Positions 23,203 through 35,548 are shown, counted from the first letter of the stretch. The stretch is DNA of 64,000 nt from Persicaria tinctoria (GCA_037127255.1 JBANSL010000012.1:24872615-24936614); one strand, 5' to 3'. The notes: generated from the letters alone by a model not told the origin. Program-made: numbers and translations.

Positions 23203-24277
23203 GAACCAATGAATGATCAAAATAATAAATTTAAAATCACTAAAATAGAGTAATTGTTGGAGTTGTAGGTAAACCTTAGAGAGATTTTGTAATTTTATTC
23301 TCTATTTTAGAGATTTGTTTTTACCAAATATGTTGGGGATGCTCTTATCCAACGCCCTTGGAAAATAGGATAGAAAACCTGATTTACGAAATATACCCAA
23401 AAATAAATATTGTTTTATTGAATTAAGCAACAAAAATATGCAGGCTATTTAATTGACATTATGAGGACTAAATAGTGACCTTTTTCAAAATTTAGGAACA
23501 AAAAATAATACTTAAAAAGATTAGGGATAGATAGTAAATTAACAAGGTCATACCCATTTATAAACTTACATAGAGATGCTTTGGTAAAAATATATTCGAC
23601 TCTTTCCCAACCTAAAAAACATATATATATTCGACTCTGTTTTGTGTCTTCAAATATCATTCGTTCTTTACTGACTGCATGAAGGCGCGGTAGGAGGATT
23701 TTATACTTACTGCATTCATGCTTTCCATCATATTGTTAAAAGTATAAATTCTAAATCATCGCAATTTGAACAGATGCTCTTTCCATTTCATCCATTTCTT
23801 CCATCTTGTGTCCGTACGTGCGTACGGATCACATATATACTTGCATACACCATTCACATTTTTTTCCTGCTTTGAGGCATTGCTTATTCTATATATATTA
23901 TTATTAATTATATAAGTATATACCATATAGCACTAATTAATTAATAAACTTATTTTAAAACTTAGTGGTACAACACAAGCATATGTAATATCAAGCTAGG
24001 TAAGTGAAATGAGCGATCATTATCTAAGATATCTTAATTAGAGAGCTGATTATTCCATTCCTATAAATTACATAAAACTATCCATTAAATATACAAATTT
24101 TCACTTAACCACTCATTAAATTAGAAATTATACAAAATTATCCATGAAAATTTTTTGTAAATATTTTTAGAAAAAAATATTATAAATACCCTTTTGAGGG
24201 ATTGAACATCCGCATAACATACTAGGTATATATTTACTAAAAAATTGCAAATTCAAATTCCTATCTATATATCTATA
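23203..24277. other. AT-rich intergenic stretch
   Basis: No gene, RNA gene or element end identified. A short CCGTACG..CGTACGG palindrome occurs near 23813, with no known meaning. Confidence 0.45.
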
Positions 24278-24645
24278 TCTATATAACTACTTAATTCAGA
24301 AGACTTATAGCTGACGTGTCAATTCCTCCTTCATTCACTCCCCTTCAACAAATAACAGATTTTCTCTTTTTTTTTCCCCTATTTTCCAAACAAAGAAAAC
24401 CTACCGTACGATTCGTCTGATGCCTCCTTCCTCTGAACGCCTCCTTCTTCTCCCTCCTCTCTTTGATTTCTCTTTTGCAATTTTTTACCCCCTTTCGTTT
24501 CTACTGAAGATTGAGGTAAGGTTTTTTTGTTGCAGCCTCATCCGCGACGCATCACACCCTTCATCAAGGAGATTGACACCCGATTTGTTGATTTAGGGTT
24601 GAATCTGAGTCGCAACTATCCTCTGTCGAAACCTCCAAAGCGAAT

Positions 24646-25165
24646 TTGGGTTTAAGTTGTGAGTTGATTTGGGGATTTGGGTTGATTCAGAACAGGAATC
24701 ATCACTCTCCACGCCGGGCATATGAAACCTGTTTGACGGCCTTGAATTCCCGCTCCATCCTGATCTTGACCCTCGGTGATAGCTGGTACACATTCTTCTT
24801 TCTCTCCCTTATCCCTACAATGATAGATTTTGAAATTTGTTTTGTTCATCACCTTTCACCATTTCTAGGGTTTCGTTCCCCCCATTTGTTGCTTCTATTG
24901 ATTTCAGACTTCTCTCCCCTTCCCGATCTTGACCCTTCGACGATTATAGTTAAGGATTCAATATCTTCTGATGCCAATGGTGATTGTAAGCCTCATATCC
25001 CTTTCTTTGAGTTTCGTCATCTCTCATGTTCTGTTTATTTACAAATTAGGGTTTGCCTTTGTTTTATCAGTTTGAGTTATGTATCTTTGTTGAGAACTAA
25101 TGGTTTTGTTGTAGGAGAAAGCAGTGGTATGACCTTGAATGATGAAAATTCAGGAATCAGAAAAC
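24646..25165 (+). other. Exon-like fragments inside the Helitron
   Basis: Plus-strand, short exon-like pieces: a stretch reading SISSDANGD followed by GT-rich sequence; 25115-25165 (51 nt between TTGTAG and GTAAGTG, reading ESSGMTLNDENSGIRK); and a 33-nt candidate at 25782-25814 (DVSDLDKSTSG). Small Ser/Asp-rich exons with consensus splice sites suggest part of one host gene. I do not recognise it. Confidence 0.35.
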
Positions 25166-26898
25166 GTAAGTGCAACAACAATATCTATTATCTACACTAC
25201 CTGTCAATTTGCTTTGAGTTTTGCCTTTTTAGTTGCTAATAATGGCGGCAGCTTTGGTAAGGTTTCACGTCTGTTAAGTTTTGGATGATTTAGATTTTGA
25301 GATAAAGGAATGATATTTCAAAAGAAAACTTTTAGTGACAAAGTGAACAAAAATGCAGTGTGCACATTTTGACTGAAGTTGGAATATGAGAAGAAAATGA
25401 TCTTTGTTTATCATCCAAAGGGTCATCATTTTGAGGATGACTTCAAGAAAATGAGAAAAGCGTGATTTGTTTGCCCTTCGGGCAATAGTGCAATACCTAG
25501 CTGTCTTGGCATAATATGACATGTGCCTCTTTATTTACTTTCTAATCTTCTATTTTTTTTCCCTTCCCACTCGATTAACTGGTACTGCAAGTCATTGATG
25601 AAGATGGATCGGTTAAAGACTCAGTTGTTGTTATCTTAATTTGCAACATTTGTACCACTCTATTAAGTGGAGAGTTCTATTTGGTTTTATCGCCCATTCA
25701 ATCATAATATTCTTTGTAATTAAGTCATAACTAAATTCATTCTGCCTTCTTTGTTAATGTCAGTGTTGCTATTCATGTCAGATGTAAGTGATTTGGATAA
25801 GTCAACTTCAGGAGGTATTCTTATTGTCTAATGTCTATGTTTTCTATTGGCTGTTAGCATCTTTTATTCTTCAGTATTTTTGCACTGAACACTATCTCAT
25901 GCAAATCACTTGCATGGAAGGCCTATATGCATCGTTCAGTATTTGATATGTATAAGGTCACTCACCCTCATCATTCTCTCTTTCCCCCTTTTTCTTAACC
26001 ACTTCTTTCTGCCAATTATTCTGGGTATAACAACCTATTTTTATTTTTATTTCTTCTATTGCTCTGTGGCATTGCCACCCATTCCCCATCTTCCATTTCA
26101 TATGAGTTTATCAGTTGTCTTCAACTCTTCACTGTTATCCTGATTTCCTTTTTATCACAATGTTGCACTTTTCCCTTTTAATTTATGATTTTGTTACTAT
26201 CAGTATTTTGTACAGCGTTTAAGCTCTCTGGTTGAATGACTTTTGCCTTGTGACTTTTTTTCCATAATGTTGCATTCTCCCTTTTAATTTATAATTTAAC
26301 ATTATTTTACCCTATTGCATGTGGAACAAGTCCTCTGGTTGGGAATCAAGTGCAATGGTTTCTTCTTTTGATTAATTTGAAATTGATTGTAGAACCTGTG
26401 ATTAAATCTTATACCGAGTCAGCATATGGTTCCAGGCTTCTAGCATAGAGACCAAATAAAGTGTTTTAGTGTGGCATCAAAGCAACAATATGCAGATCCT
26501 GATTTTGGTCCATGGCAGTTGGTGATTTATCAACCATTGAGGTCAGTTTCCTTTCCAGCATTAAATTACAGTTCAAGAGGTCCTTTCATCAAGGTTTATA
26601 GCGTGTCACTTTCATTTCCCTAATTACCTTCCTGCCCTGATTAACCCGTGCCATGTAGGTTTTGATCCTATCCAGTTACATAATTGTGATACCAAACCAC
26701 TCCTGTATTTCAAGTTTTTTCTTCAGCATCTGTAATTATGTTCTTGAACTCCGTTTCTAATTTTTTGCGTTAATTTACTTCTAACATTTAGCTTAGATAA
26801 TTATGCAGCTCTATGTCTCTTTTAAATTTCAGTTCTTTAACTCATCTTCTACAACTCATTTGCTATATTTTAGTTGATAAATTTCATTTATGTTGTTT

Positions 26899-27144
26899 TA
26901 TTATACCATCTAATTTATGAAATTCATTTACCTTACTGTTGTATCTATTTACGTGCAATTTACCTCTAATGGAGGAATTGACTGAATCTGTCTTTTATAA
27001 TTTATCTTGAATCTATTATTTTATTATACCATCTAATTTGTGAAATTCATTTACCTTACCGATGTATCTATTTACGTGCAATTTTCCTCTAATGGAGGAA
27101 TTTACTGAATCTGTCTTTTATAATTTATCTCGAATCTATTATTC
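26899..27144. repeat. 123-bp tandem duplication inside the Helitron
   Basis: Two adjacent units starting near TTATACCATCTAATTT (anchors at 26906 and 27029, spacing 123 bp) that differ at a few bases. Located about 300 bp before the Helitron 3' end. Confidence 0.8.
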
Positions 27145-27445
27145 TTTCCTAATTTCATTATGATTTTTTTTTTAAAATTTATTCTTTCCAATATACTTTC
27201 ATATACTCTTCTGCGGTTCTTTCCTAATCGGTTTGATTTCCTCTAATGTTCATGCCTTATAGTGTCAATCTAAATTAAATAAAGTAAAATATTATTTTCC
27301 TTATAGTGTCGTTCAATAACAATGTTGTTTTTTTAGACTTTCCAAACATTTGTATATATTGTATTTGATTATTCCTTATAATAAAGATTTTATATTCTCA
27401 TTTTTTTTCCATCGCATCCGTGCCATGGCACGGGCATAACACTAG

Positions 27446-28258
27446 TTAGTTTATGAATTAAGTCAGAGATGTTTCAGTAACGGATTTGGCTCCCCTCAAG
27501 TACTGTAGGGTGAAGTTCAACAAATCCTAACCATTAAAAAATGAGTGGGTGGTAAAGATTGCCCCTCCTTTGGGGCCCACCCCAACCAAATTCATTTTTT
27601 CTTTTCCTAAAAATAAAATACATGAGGAGAAAACTAACTTGATGGTTCAGCACCGAAATCAAACCCTTCAGTAACTTATACTGTACTGTTAAGACATAAG
27701 TCAGAAAAATCATGTTTTATAATTTTCCTGGAAGAATTAGAAAAGCAATAATTAATAAGCGTGTTTCTTCCAAAATATAGAGTTGACCAAAATTGACCAA
27801 CAAGATTTGGTTATAAAAAAAAGTAACAAGTAGGCTAGTTGGCTTGATTGCTTCAACAAGTGCTTACACCACAGCCCACTTACCTACTTCCATTATTTTA
27901 TTTGGTAATTAGTGCGGCCAAAAAATATGGAAAGTGCTTCTTTTTTTCACTATTAAAGATAAGCAACAATTTTTTTTATTTAAAAAAACGTGTGTTGCCG
28001 CTTGGAAGACCATATATGATATATGAGATAAGATTAGTGCCGAGTTAAATTTGGAACCAGAGTTATTAGGAGCATAATGTATCAAGGCAATCAGTCAGCA
28101 TCGGAGTAGATTGAATTGTCATGTGGCCAATGGAAGACTGATACAGGTGGAAGTGGAACCTTAACAGTTAATTGTAAAGTTCCTTCAAGTTAGTGCAAGA
28201 TCCGCTTAGAGCCTAATTGGCTAATTCTAACCATCATTCTCACGGGGGCTATTACTAA
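27446..28258. other. Unannotated flank
   Basis: AT-rich, with no reading frame or repeat that I can assign between the Helitron end and the Tourist MITE. Confidence 0.45.
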
Positions 28259-28609
28259 GGGTGTGTATGATTGCATTTTTAACTACTAAAAAAGTAGTAA
28301 AAATAGGTAGTTTAAATTATAAGTTGTGTATGGTAATTAATTTTAGTTAGTTTATAGTTAAAATTGGGAGTTTAAAAAAAAGCTTGTTTTTAAGCTTATT
28401 TTGGGTTTTGGGGGTTTATTTGGTTTGAAAAGACAAGTATACCCCTAATAACAACCAAATAAACTCCACTTTTTACAAATAAACTGTTTTTCGTCTTATA
28501 CGGAGTTTAAATTTTTTCATAAAATTTTAACTACTTTTACCAACAGTTTATAAATTTTTACCCTGTTTATAATTTTAGTCGGTTTATTAACCACGTCCCA
28601 TACGAACCC
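28259..28609. mobile_element. Tourist-like MITE, copy B
   Basis: 351 bp with ends GGGTGTGTATG and CATACGAACCC and TAA on both sides (28256-28258, 28610-28612). Inverse orientation to copy A at 21680-22036. Confidence 0.85.
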
Positions 28610-28639
28610 TAAGTCCTTTGCCTTTACGAAGGAGTGTCA

Positions 28640-29402
28640 TATGTACAAGACACGCGTGCAATAATATAGGCTATGAGTATGGAATGCTCAATATCTATGT
28701 ATATTATTTGGTATATTTATTCAAATTAATATATGGATCGATATCAACCCTAAATCTCCATATTTGTAAAAATTGGGGGTTATAGACATCTTTTTTGAAA
28801 GATTAATCGATGTACAAACGACTTAGCATTGAATGTACTTCTTCTTTCTTCTTCTTCTCGCATCCCCTTATTGTATATGTTCGAACTTTTTGCTTTGCAT
28901 CTCTTCAAATTTATTTTCGAAATTTTTTCCAATTTTTTTCGGAAATTTTGAAAATTTTAAACCCTAAAATGCATCTGTTCGATTTGAAATTTTCGAACAC
29001 TAATGCATCTGTCTAGATTCTATTTGAATTAGGGTTCGAACATTAGGGGTTCCCTAATTTGTTCGAAAATTATGATCTTTTTTTTGTTATTCTCCAATTA
29101 GGGTTTGCATCTGTTGAGTGGTGGTCTGATCTTTTTATCGCATTGAATTCCTTTTAGAAATGGACACATTTGAGCTTGATTTGATAAGGATCTTTAGTGT
29201 CGAGAATTCGCTTCATCGGCGGAATCCTGCATTTCAAGAGTCCAAAAATGATGATACGTTTGAAATCCCCGATCCTTCGCCCGTTGGCTCAGAATCAAGA
29301 ACCACGCCGTATATTTTTCCGATCTTTCAATGCTCTTCGATATCTCCTTATTGGAACAATTTAAAAAAAGTGATCAATATTCTGATATGGCGACAGAACA
29401 AT
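28640..29402 (+). other. Relative of the 19.9-kb element and an unidentified frame
   Basis: 28640-29110 resembles the left half of the 19881-20776 element (ATATAGGCTATGAGTATGG.., CAATATCTATGTATATTATTTGG, then TTCGAA-rich sequence). It is followed by an 81-codon plus-strand frame at 29160-29402 (MDTFELDLIRIFSVENS..). The frame stops just past the point where the gypsy element inserted. Sequence resuming at 34651 could restore another frame starting at the ATG near 29384 (MATEQ...). This may be part of the longer, coding member of that element family; no domain is recognised. Confidence 0.35.
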
Positions 29403-30111
29403 TGATGCGGGACCATCTTCTACACCGTCATCTACACCTCCAGACACGCCGATCATCTTAGGAGACGGACCTATGACTCGAGCCCGAGCCAAGAAGTTGC
29501 AGAGAGACTCATTCATGTTTGTGAGTCACGCCTTATTCTCGAGCACGGTTCAACTCCCCGAGCCTACATTGAAGACCTATATGTGTATAGGGATCAAGGA
29601 TGTCGAACCACCTTAGCCTTATGTGTTACCGATTTTAAGTATGGGAATATTTAGATTTTTAAGACGTCTCACGACTCGCGGGACGGCTCCACGAGTCGTG
29701 GCCAGGAGCCCGGAGTTCTGTTTTGCTACTGATGGGTATCACGACTCGCGGGATCCTCCCACGGGTCGTGACAGACTATCTATTTTAGGTATTTTAGGAA
29801 ACTTGTTTTAATTAATTATTTATTTATTTCCGAAATTCAGCCGGCCTCTAGGTTATATTAGGTCGTCTCTTTCATTGTAGAAACACACGTTGAATTTTAT
29901 GAAAGCTTTTCTCTTGTGTGAAACACATTGAGTGCTCAAGTCAATCGATTCGTAGCAAGGCTCATCGATTGCAAATTGGTTATAGATCCTGCTTGGTTTG
30001 CTTTGAGTTCGTCAACCTCGCGAGAGCTTGGTGATCCAGGTAATCACAAGTCCCCTCCTTGTGCCTCCAAGTTGTCCGCTTGGTTGTGTAAGGTTGTAGA
30101 GGCGGGCTTTA
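29403..30111 (+). repeat. Truncated 5' LTR of the gypsy element
   Basis: 709 bp matching 33733-34441 of the 3' LTR. At the codon that ends pol in the 3' LTR (TAG, 33830-33832) this copy has CAG, so the frame read through here. The last about 200 bp of the LTR are missing. Confidence 0.9.
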
Positions 30112-30607
30112 TGGCCGAACCAACCCTACCGTTGCTGACAAGGGTAAGGCGTCTTGGACAGGGCGAGATTCGTCAGGGACATCTACTGGTCCCAAAGGGA
30201 GTAATCCTAACCCCTCTACTACTAGATCTAGGGACATTGTGTGCTTTAAATGTCAGGGTAGAGGTCATACTATGAAGGATTGTCCCAATAAGAAAACTCT
30301 CATGATTAATCACTTAGGTGAATATGTGTCTGACAATTCTTGTGATGAAAATGAAGAGCATGCTAATGATAAAGATCAAAACATTAATCTGCTTGCCTAT
30401 GATGAGGATGACGATGGCATTGATTATGAACATGGAGAATCACTGATTGTTAGGAGAGTCTTAAGTGTTGTTCCTGCACCATGTGATGACAATCAACGTG
30501 AGAATCTATTTCATACTAGATGCTTAGTTAAGGGTAAAGTGGTTAATGTGATCATTGATGGGGGAAGTTGTTGTAACTTAGCTAGTCAAGAGATGATTGA
30601 TAAATAA
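30112..30607 (+). pseudogene. gypsy gag C-terminus and protease start
   Basis: Frame 2 starts within gag (Ser/Thr/Gly-rich linker) and contains a CCHC zinc knuckle, CFKCQGRGHTMKDC (about 30240-30281), for binding the RNA genome. An acidic linker follows, then the aspartic protease site 'VIIDGGSCCNLASQE' (about 30550-30594). It is cut by TAA at 30605-30607, where the frame continues without shift into the pol segment. The gag matrix/capsid part is absent. Confidence 0.85.
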
Positions 30608-33600
30608 CAACTCCCTACTATTCAGCATCCTAGGCCTTATAGATTGCATTGGATGAACGACTGTGGTAATTTGAAAGTGAATAGGCAAGTCAAAGTGCAT
30701 ATCAAATTAGGACATTATGAAGATGATGTGTTATGTGATATAGTACCTATGCAAGCTTGTCATATCTTATTAGGTCGTCCTTGGCAGTTTGATCGTAAGG
30801 TCTTGCATGATGGCTTTACTAACAGGCATTCCTTTACTTTTCAGGGCCAAAATGTAGTTCTCAAGCCTATGACACCAACCCAGGTGGCTGATGAGATTGA
30901 GAAGCGGAAGGTAAGTAAAGGTGAGTTAGATAAGGAGGCTCAGTCGAGCCATGTGTCTACCCCTACTCGGCCTAAGGGTGTATTTTTGGCTTCCAAGAGT
31001 ACATTTTTAGACGAGTTTGCGGATGGGGAAACAACCCTCATGCTCCTATGCAAAGGGTTGAATATGTTGAGTGAGGAGCTTCGAGCTACGCTCCCTCCTC
31101 GCATCCTATCTCTTCTTGAAGAGTATAAGGATGTTTTCCCCGAGGACATCCCAGCAGGTCTACCCCCTGTCAGGGGAATTGAGCATCAAATCGATCTCAT
31201 TCCAGGGGCTGCATTACCTAATAGGCCTGCTTATAGAATGAATCCCACTGAAACCCAAGAGGTTCAATCCCAAGTCCAGGCACTGTTGGACAAGGGATAC
31301 ATTAGGGAAAGTTTGAGTCCTAGTGCTGTGCCTGTGTTGTTAGTCCCTAAGAAAGATGGTTCATGGCGAATGTGTGTAGATTGTAGGGCCATTAACAACA
31401 TAACTGTAAAATATCTCCATCCTATACCCCGCTTAGATGACATGTTAGATGAGTTGCATGGTTCTTCTGTCTTCTCTAAAATTGATTTACAAAGCGGTTA
31501 CCATCAGATTAGGATGAAGGAAGGCGATGAATGGAAAACAACCTTTAAAACAAAATTTGGACTCTATGAATGGTTGGTTATGCCTTTTGGCTTGACTAAC
31601 GCACCTAGTACTTTCATGAGACTAATGAATCATGTGCTTAGGCATTACATAGGTAAATTTGTTGTTGTTTATTTTGATGACATTCTTATCTATAGTAAAT
31701 CACCTGAGGAACATGAAGCACATTTGAGGGAAGTACTTTCTACTCTTAGATTAGAACACTTATATGCCAATCTTAAGAAATGTGAGCTTTGTAATGATCA
31801 AGTGTCTTTTCTGGGTTTTGTAGTGAGTTCAAGCGGATTGCGAGTCGATGATGCCAAGATCAAGGCAATCCAGGACTGGCCGACACCTACCAATATCGGC
31901 CATGTGAGGAGTTTCCAGGGCCTAGCGAGCTTCTATCGGAGATTTGTGCGCGACTTCAGCTCCATCGCAGCCCCTCTCACTGAGCTCACAAAGAAGCGGT
32001 GTGAGTTCAAGTGGGGCCCAGCTCAGGAGGAGGCGTTTTGCAAGCTCAAGGAGAAGCTCACTCATGCGCCATTACTGGCTCTGCCTGACTTCACTCGGCC
32101 TTTCGAGGTTGAATGTGATGCTAGCGGAGTTGGGATTGGAGGCGTCCTCATGCAAGAAGGTAAGCCTATAGCCTTCTTTTCTGAGAAATTAAAAGGTGCA
32201 TGTCTTAATTACTCTACGTATGACAAAGAACTTTATGCATTGTTTAGAGTCCTTAAGACATGGTCCCATTACCTTTGGCCTAGTGAGTTTATACTTAGGA
32301 TTGATCATGAATCTCTAAAACATTTTAAGAGCCAAGATAAACTTGATAGGAGGCATGGTAGATGGATGAAATTTATTGAGACATTTCCTTATGTTATAAA
32401 GTATAAGAAAGGGAAAGACAATGTGGTTGCTGATGCTTTATCTAGGAGACATGTCCTTTTGACCACTTTGGATTCTAGAGTCTTAGGCTTTGTATACATT
32501 AAGGAATTGTATGCTAATGATGCTGATTTTGGGGAAGTTTTTGGGAAGTGCCTAGATAAGGGTCCTACCGACCAATTTTATATCTTTGATGGATTCTTGT
32601 TTAGGAAAGACCAAGTGTGTATACCTAGGTGTTCTCTTCGATTATTATTGGTGAATGAAGCCCATAGTGGAGGTTTGATGGGTCATTTTGGGAGAGATAA
32701 GACATACCACACACTTAAGTCTCACTTCTATTGGCCACATATGCTTAGGGATGTAGAACATTGCCTTAAGAGATGTATTGACTGTTTAAAGGCCAAGTCT
32801 AAGCTTATGCCCCATGATTTGTATACCCCACTGCCGATTCCCTCTGCCCCTTGGGAAGATATTTCTATGGACTTTATTGTGGGATTGCCTAGAACTAAGA
32901 AGGGGAGGGATTCTATCTTTGTTGTGGTGGATAGATTTTCTAAGATGGCTCACTTCATAGCATGCCATAAGACTGATGATGCTACCAATGTTGCGAATTT
33001 GTTCTTTAGAGAGGTAGTTAGGTTGCATGGAGTGTCGAAAACCATAGTGAGTGATAGAGATGTTAAGTTTTTGAGTCATTTTTGGCGGACTTTGTGGAAT
33101 AAATTGGGAACTAGATTGTTATTCTCTACCTCTAGTCACCCCCAAACTGATGGCCAAACTGAGGTGACCAATGGGACCTTAACCACTATCCTTAGAGCCA
33201 TTTTAAGGAAAAATTTGAAGCTTTGGGAAGAAGCCTTACCTCATGTGGAGTTTGCTTAAAATAGGACAATGCATTCCTCAACTAAAATAACTCCTTTTGA
33301 ATGTGTATACGGTGTTAATCCACTAACCCCCTTTGATCTTACTCCATATCCTATGAGAGAGAATGAGTCTTTTTACGCAGGTAAGCATGTTGAGTTCGTC
33401 AAGGAGCTACATGAACGGACGCGTCAGGAGCTCATGCGGAAGGCTGAGTACAACGCCAACAAGGGCCGCAGATTGGTGACATTCCAGCCTGGGGATCTAG
33501 TGTGGGTGCACCTGAGGAAGGAGAGGTTTCCCAACGAGCGGAAGAGCAAGCTTGCTCCACGAGGAGATGGACCTTTCAAGGTTCTCCAGAAGGTGGGCGA

Positions 33601-33832
33601 CAATGCCTACAAGCTGGAGCTTCCTGGCACATATGGCGTGAGTGCTACTTTCAACGTCGCGGATCTCATTCCATATCTTGCCGTGGACGAGGACTTGGAT
33701 TCGTGGTCGAATCCTTTCCAAGAAGGGGAGGTTGATGCGGGACCATCTTCTACACCGTCATCTACACCTCCGGACACGCCGATCATCTTAGGAGACGGAC
33801 CTATGACTCGAGCCCGAGCCAAGAAGTTGTAG
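30608..33832 (+). pseudogene. gypsy pol: protease end, RT, RNase H, integrase
   Basis: Continuous frame 2 with a single further stop (TAA, 33257-33259). Order: protease end ('[18 protein letters not shown]'); reverse transcriptase with 'YFDDILIYS' (about 31669-31695); RNase H ('[18 protein letters not shown]'); integrase zinc-binding domain ('[19 protein letters not shown]' then C..C); integrase core with Asp in '[11 protein letters not shown]', Asp in 'VSDRDVKF' and Glu in '[12 protein letters not shown]'; then a C-terminal tail 'GPMTRARAKKL'. No canonical chromodomain is seen. The final 100 nt lie inside the 3' LTR. With only two stops and gag truncated, it could be mobilised only in trans. 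Confidence 0.9.
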
Positions 33833-34645
33833 AGAGACTCATTCATGTTTGTGAGTCACGCCTTATTCTCGAGCACGGTTCAACTCCCCGAGCCTACATT
33901 GAAGACCTATATGTGTATAGGGATCAAGGATGTCGAACCACCTTAGCCTTATGTGTTACCGATTTTAAGTATGAGAATATTTAGATTTTTAAGACGTCTC
34001 ACGACTCGAGGGACGGCTCCACGAGTCGTGGCCAGGAGCCCAGAGTTCGGTTTTGCTACTGATGGGTATCAGGACTCGCGGGATCCTCCCACGGGTCGTG
34101 ACAGACTATCTATTTTAGGTATTTTAGGAAACTTGTTTTAATTAATTATTTATTTATTTCCGAAATTCAGCCGGCCTCTAGGTTATATTAAGTCGTCTCT
34201 TTCATTGTAGAAACACACGTTGAATTTTTTGAAAGCTTTTCTCTTGTGTGAAACACATTGAGTGCTCAAGTCAATCGATTCGTAGCAAGGCTCATCGATT
34301 GCAAATTGGTTATAGATCCTGCTTGGTTTGCTTTGAGTTCGTCAACCTCGCGAGAGCTTGGTGATCCAGGTAATCACAAGTCCCCTCCTTGTGCCTTCAA
34401 GTTGTCCACTTGGTTGTGTAAGGTTGTAGAGGCGGGCTTTATAGTCGTTGGTATTTGGTTCCTACCCTCTTAGGAGGCCTGGGGTCTTTGCCTCGTTCTA
34501 TTTTAGTTCGAATCAGTCCACTATCGGTCGTGTCTTGCTTTCAATTTCGAGTCTTTATTCTTGTTCATCGAGTCTTTGCTTCCGTTCTTGTTATTTCTTG
34601 TTTGATTGTCGAAGATCGGGCCACCCTACGGCTAACCCCGTATCA
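33733..34645 (+). repeat. 3' LTR of the gypsy element
   Basis: 913 bp, TG...CA ends, followed directly by the ACAAT duplication. It encodes the end of pol at its left edge. Confidence 0.9.
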
Positions 34646-34650
34646 ACAAT

Positions 34651-35062
34651 ACTTTGAAGAATTTCCAGAAGAAAACAACAACGACAGAAAGAGAGAGAAT
34701 GGTAGCGAGGAGGTGGAGCGCAGGTGCTCGGATGCGGTTCTTCGGGTGCGCGCGTGCGAAGGCATCAGCGCCTTGAGCTCGAGAGCCGGGTAGCTCTCGC
34801 TGCTAGCAAATCCGGGCGAGACCAGGGACGGAATTCTCCTTCTTGCGACGCTTCTGCAATGTTGGTGTTTGTGGGTTTGACGTGTGATTTGAATTGGTGA
34901 TGTTGGACTTGGATGTGCCGATTCAAACAAGAACGTAAGGGAATTTGAAAGCTTTTGGGATTGGGGAATTGTAGAGACCTTTAATCCTATAAAGGTTCCA
35001 CAATTATAATTCCAATCTAATTAATTCAAAGTAATACAACGTGTTTAAATAAAAAATAGGCC
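34651..35062. other. Interrupted target sequence
   Basis: Right half of the sequence the gypsy element inserted into. A plus-strand frame covers 34651-34793 (after the TSD, rich in Glu, Arg and Asn) and joins the frame left of 29403. No known family. The rest has no assignable feature. Confidence 0.35.
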
Positions 35063-35490
35063 GATTTGCGTAACTAGACCAAAAAAAAATGTTTGCATAA
35101 CTAGACAAGTACATTGTTTTTTGGCTAGGGGTAGAAAGTAGTCTAGTTTTGCAAAAAAAAGGCAACCGGATGAGGAAGTTCTAGGTGAAGGGGAGGGCGA
35201 CACTATAGCTCCATCTGTGGCCGAGAGAAATTAGGAGGGGGAGGTACTGGACATGTCAGAGGAATTGGGGGTGTGGTGCCAATAAAGTAGGGAAATAAGG
35301 GAGGCATTTATGAGGGGAAATTTAAATGATTGGAATTAAGGGTGTCAATCAACTCTTATACAAGCTTGATTGATGGGTGTCATTCCTCATTAAATGCTCT
35401 GCAAAACAAAAAGAGCCAACATAGGAGACGGGTTAAAAGGTGAGGGCAAAGCATCCCCTTCATTTCTGGGAACTGAACACTTTTTGGCTT

Positions 35491-35548
35491 ACCAAAAAAA
35501 GACATTTGTCTTACCAATAAGCCAAACATGTCCTACCATACATGGATA
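35491..35548. repeat. 22-bp repeat units, left subterminal cluster 1
   Basis: ACCAA anchors at 35491, 35513 and 35535, spacing exactly 22 bp; unit form ACCAATAagxxAcATxTxTCTT. Confidence 0.8.

Larger units (their letters stand above)
24278..27445 (+). mobile_element. Non-autonomous Helitron carrying exon-like fragments
   Basis: Begins TCTATATAACTACTTAAT after an A (24277) and ends CTAG at 27442-27445 before a T (27446), the Helitron A^T insertion pattern. A 16-bp palindrome (CCGTGCC.. / ..GGCACGG) at 27418-27433 lies eight bases before CTAG, the expected 3' hairpin. At 3.17 kb it has no Rep/helicase. The interior is CT-rich with splice-like junctions, as in gene-capturing Helitrons. Confidence 0.85.
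29403..34645 (+). mobile_element. Ty3/gypsy retrotransposon, CRM-like, young
   Basis: Flanked by ACAAT at 29398-29402 and 34646-34650, an exact 5-bp target duplication. The 3' LTR is 33733-34645 (TGATGCGGG...CGTATCA); the 5' LTR (29403-30111) lacks its last about 200 bp. The primer-binding site and the start of gag are also gone, so a deletion joined mid-LTR to gag. The shared 709 bp differ at roughly a dozen bases by eye, indicating a recent insertion. The pol frame has two stops and reads into the 3' LTR, as in CRM-type chromoviruses; the clade call is tentative. Confidence 0.9.

Noticed and set aside
23813..23832. CCGTACG..CGTACGG palindrome
   Set aside because: Isolated, with no second copy or neighbouring element; not enough to call a site.
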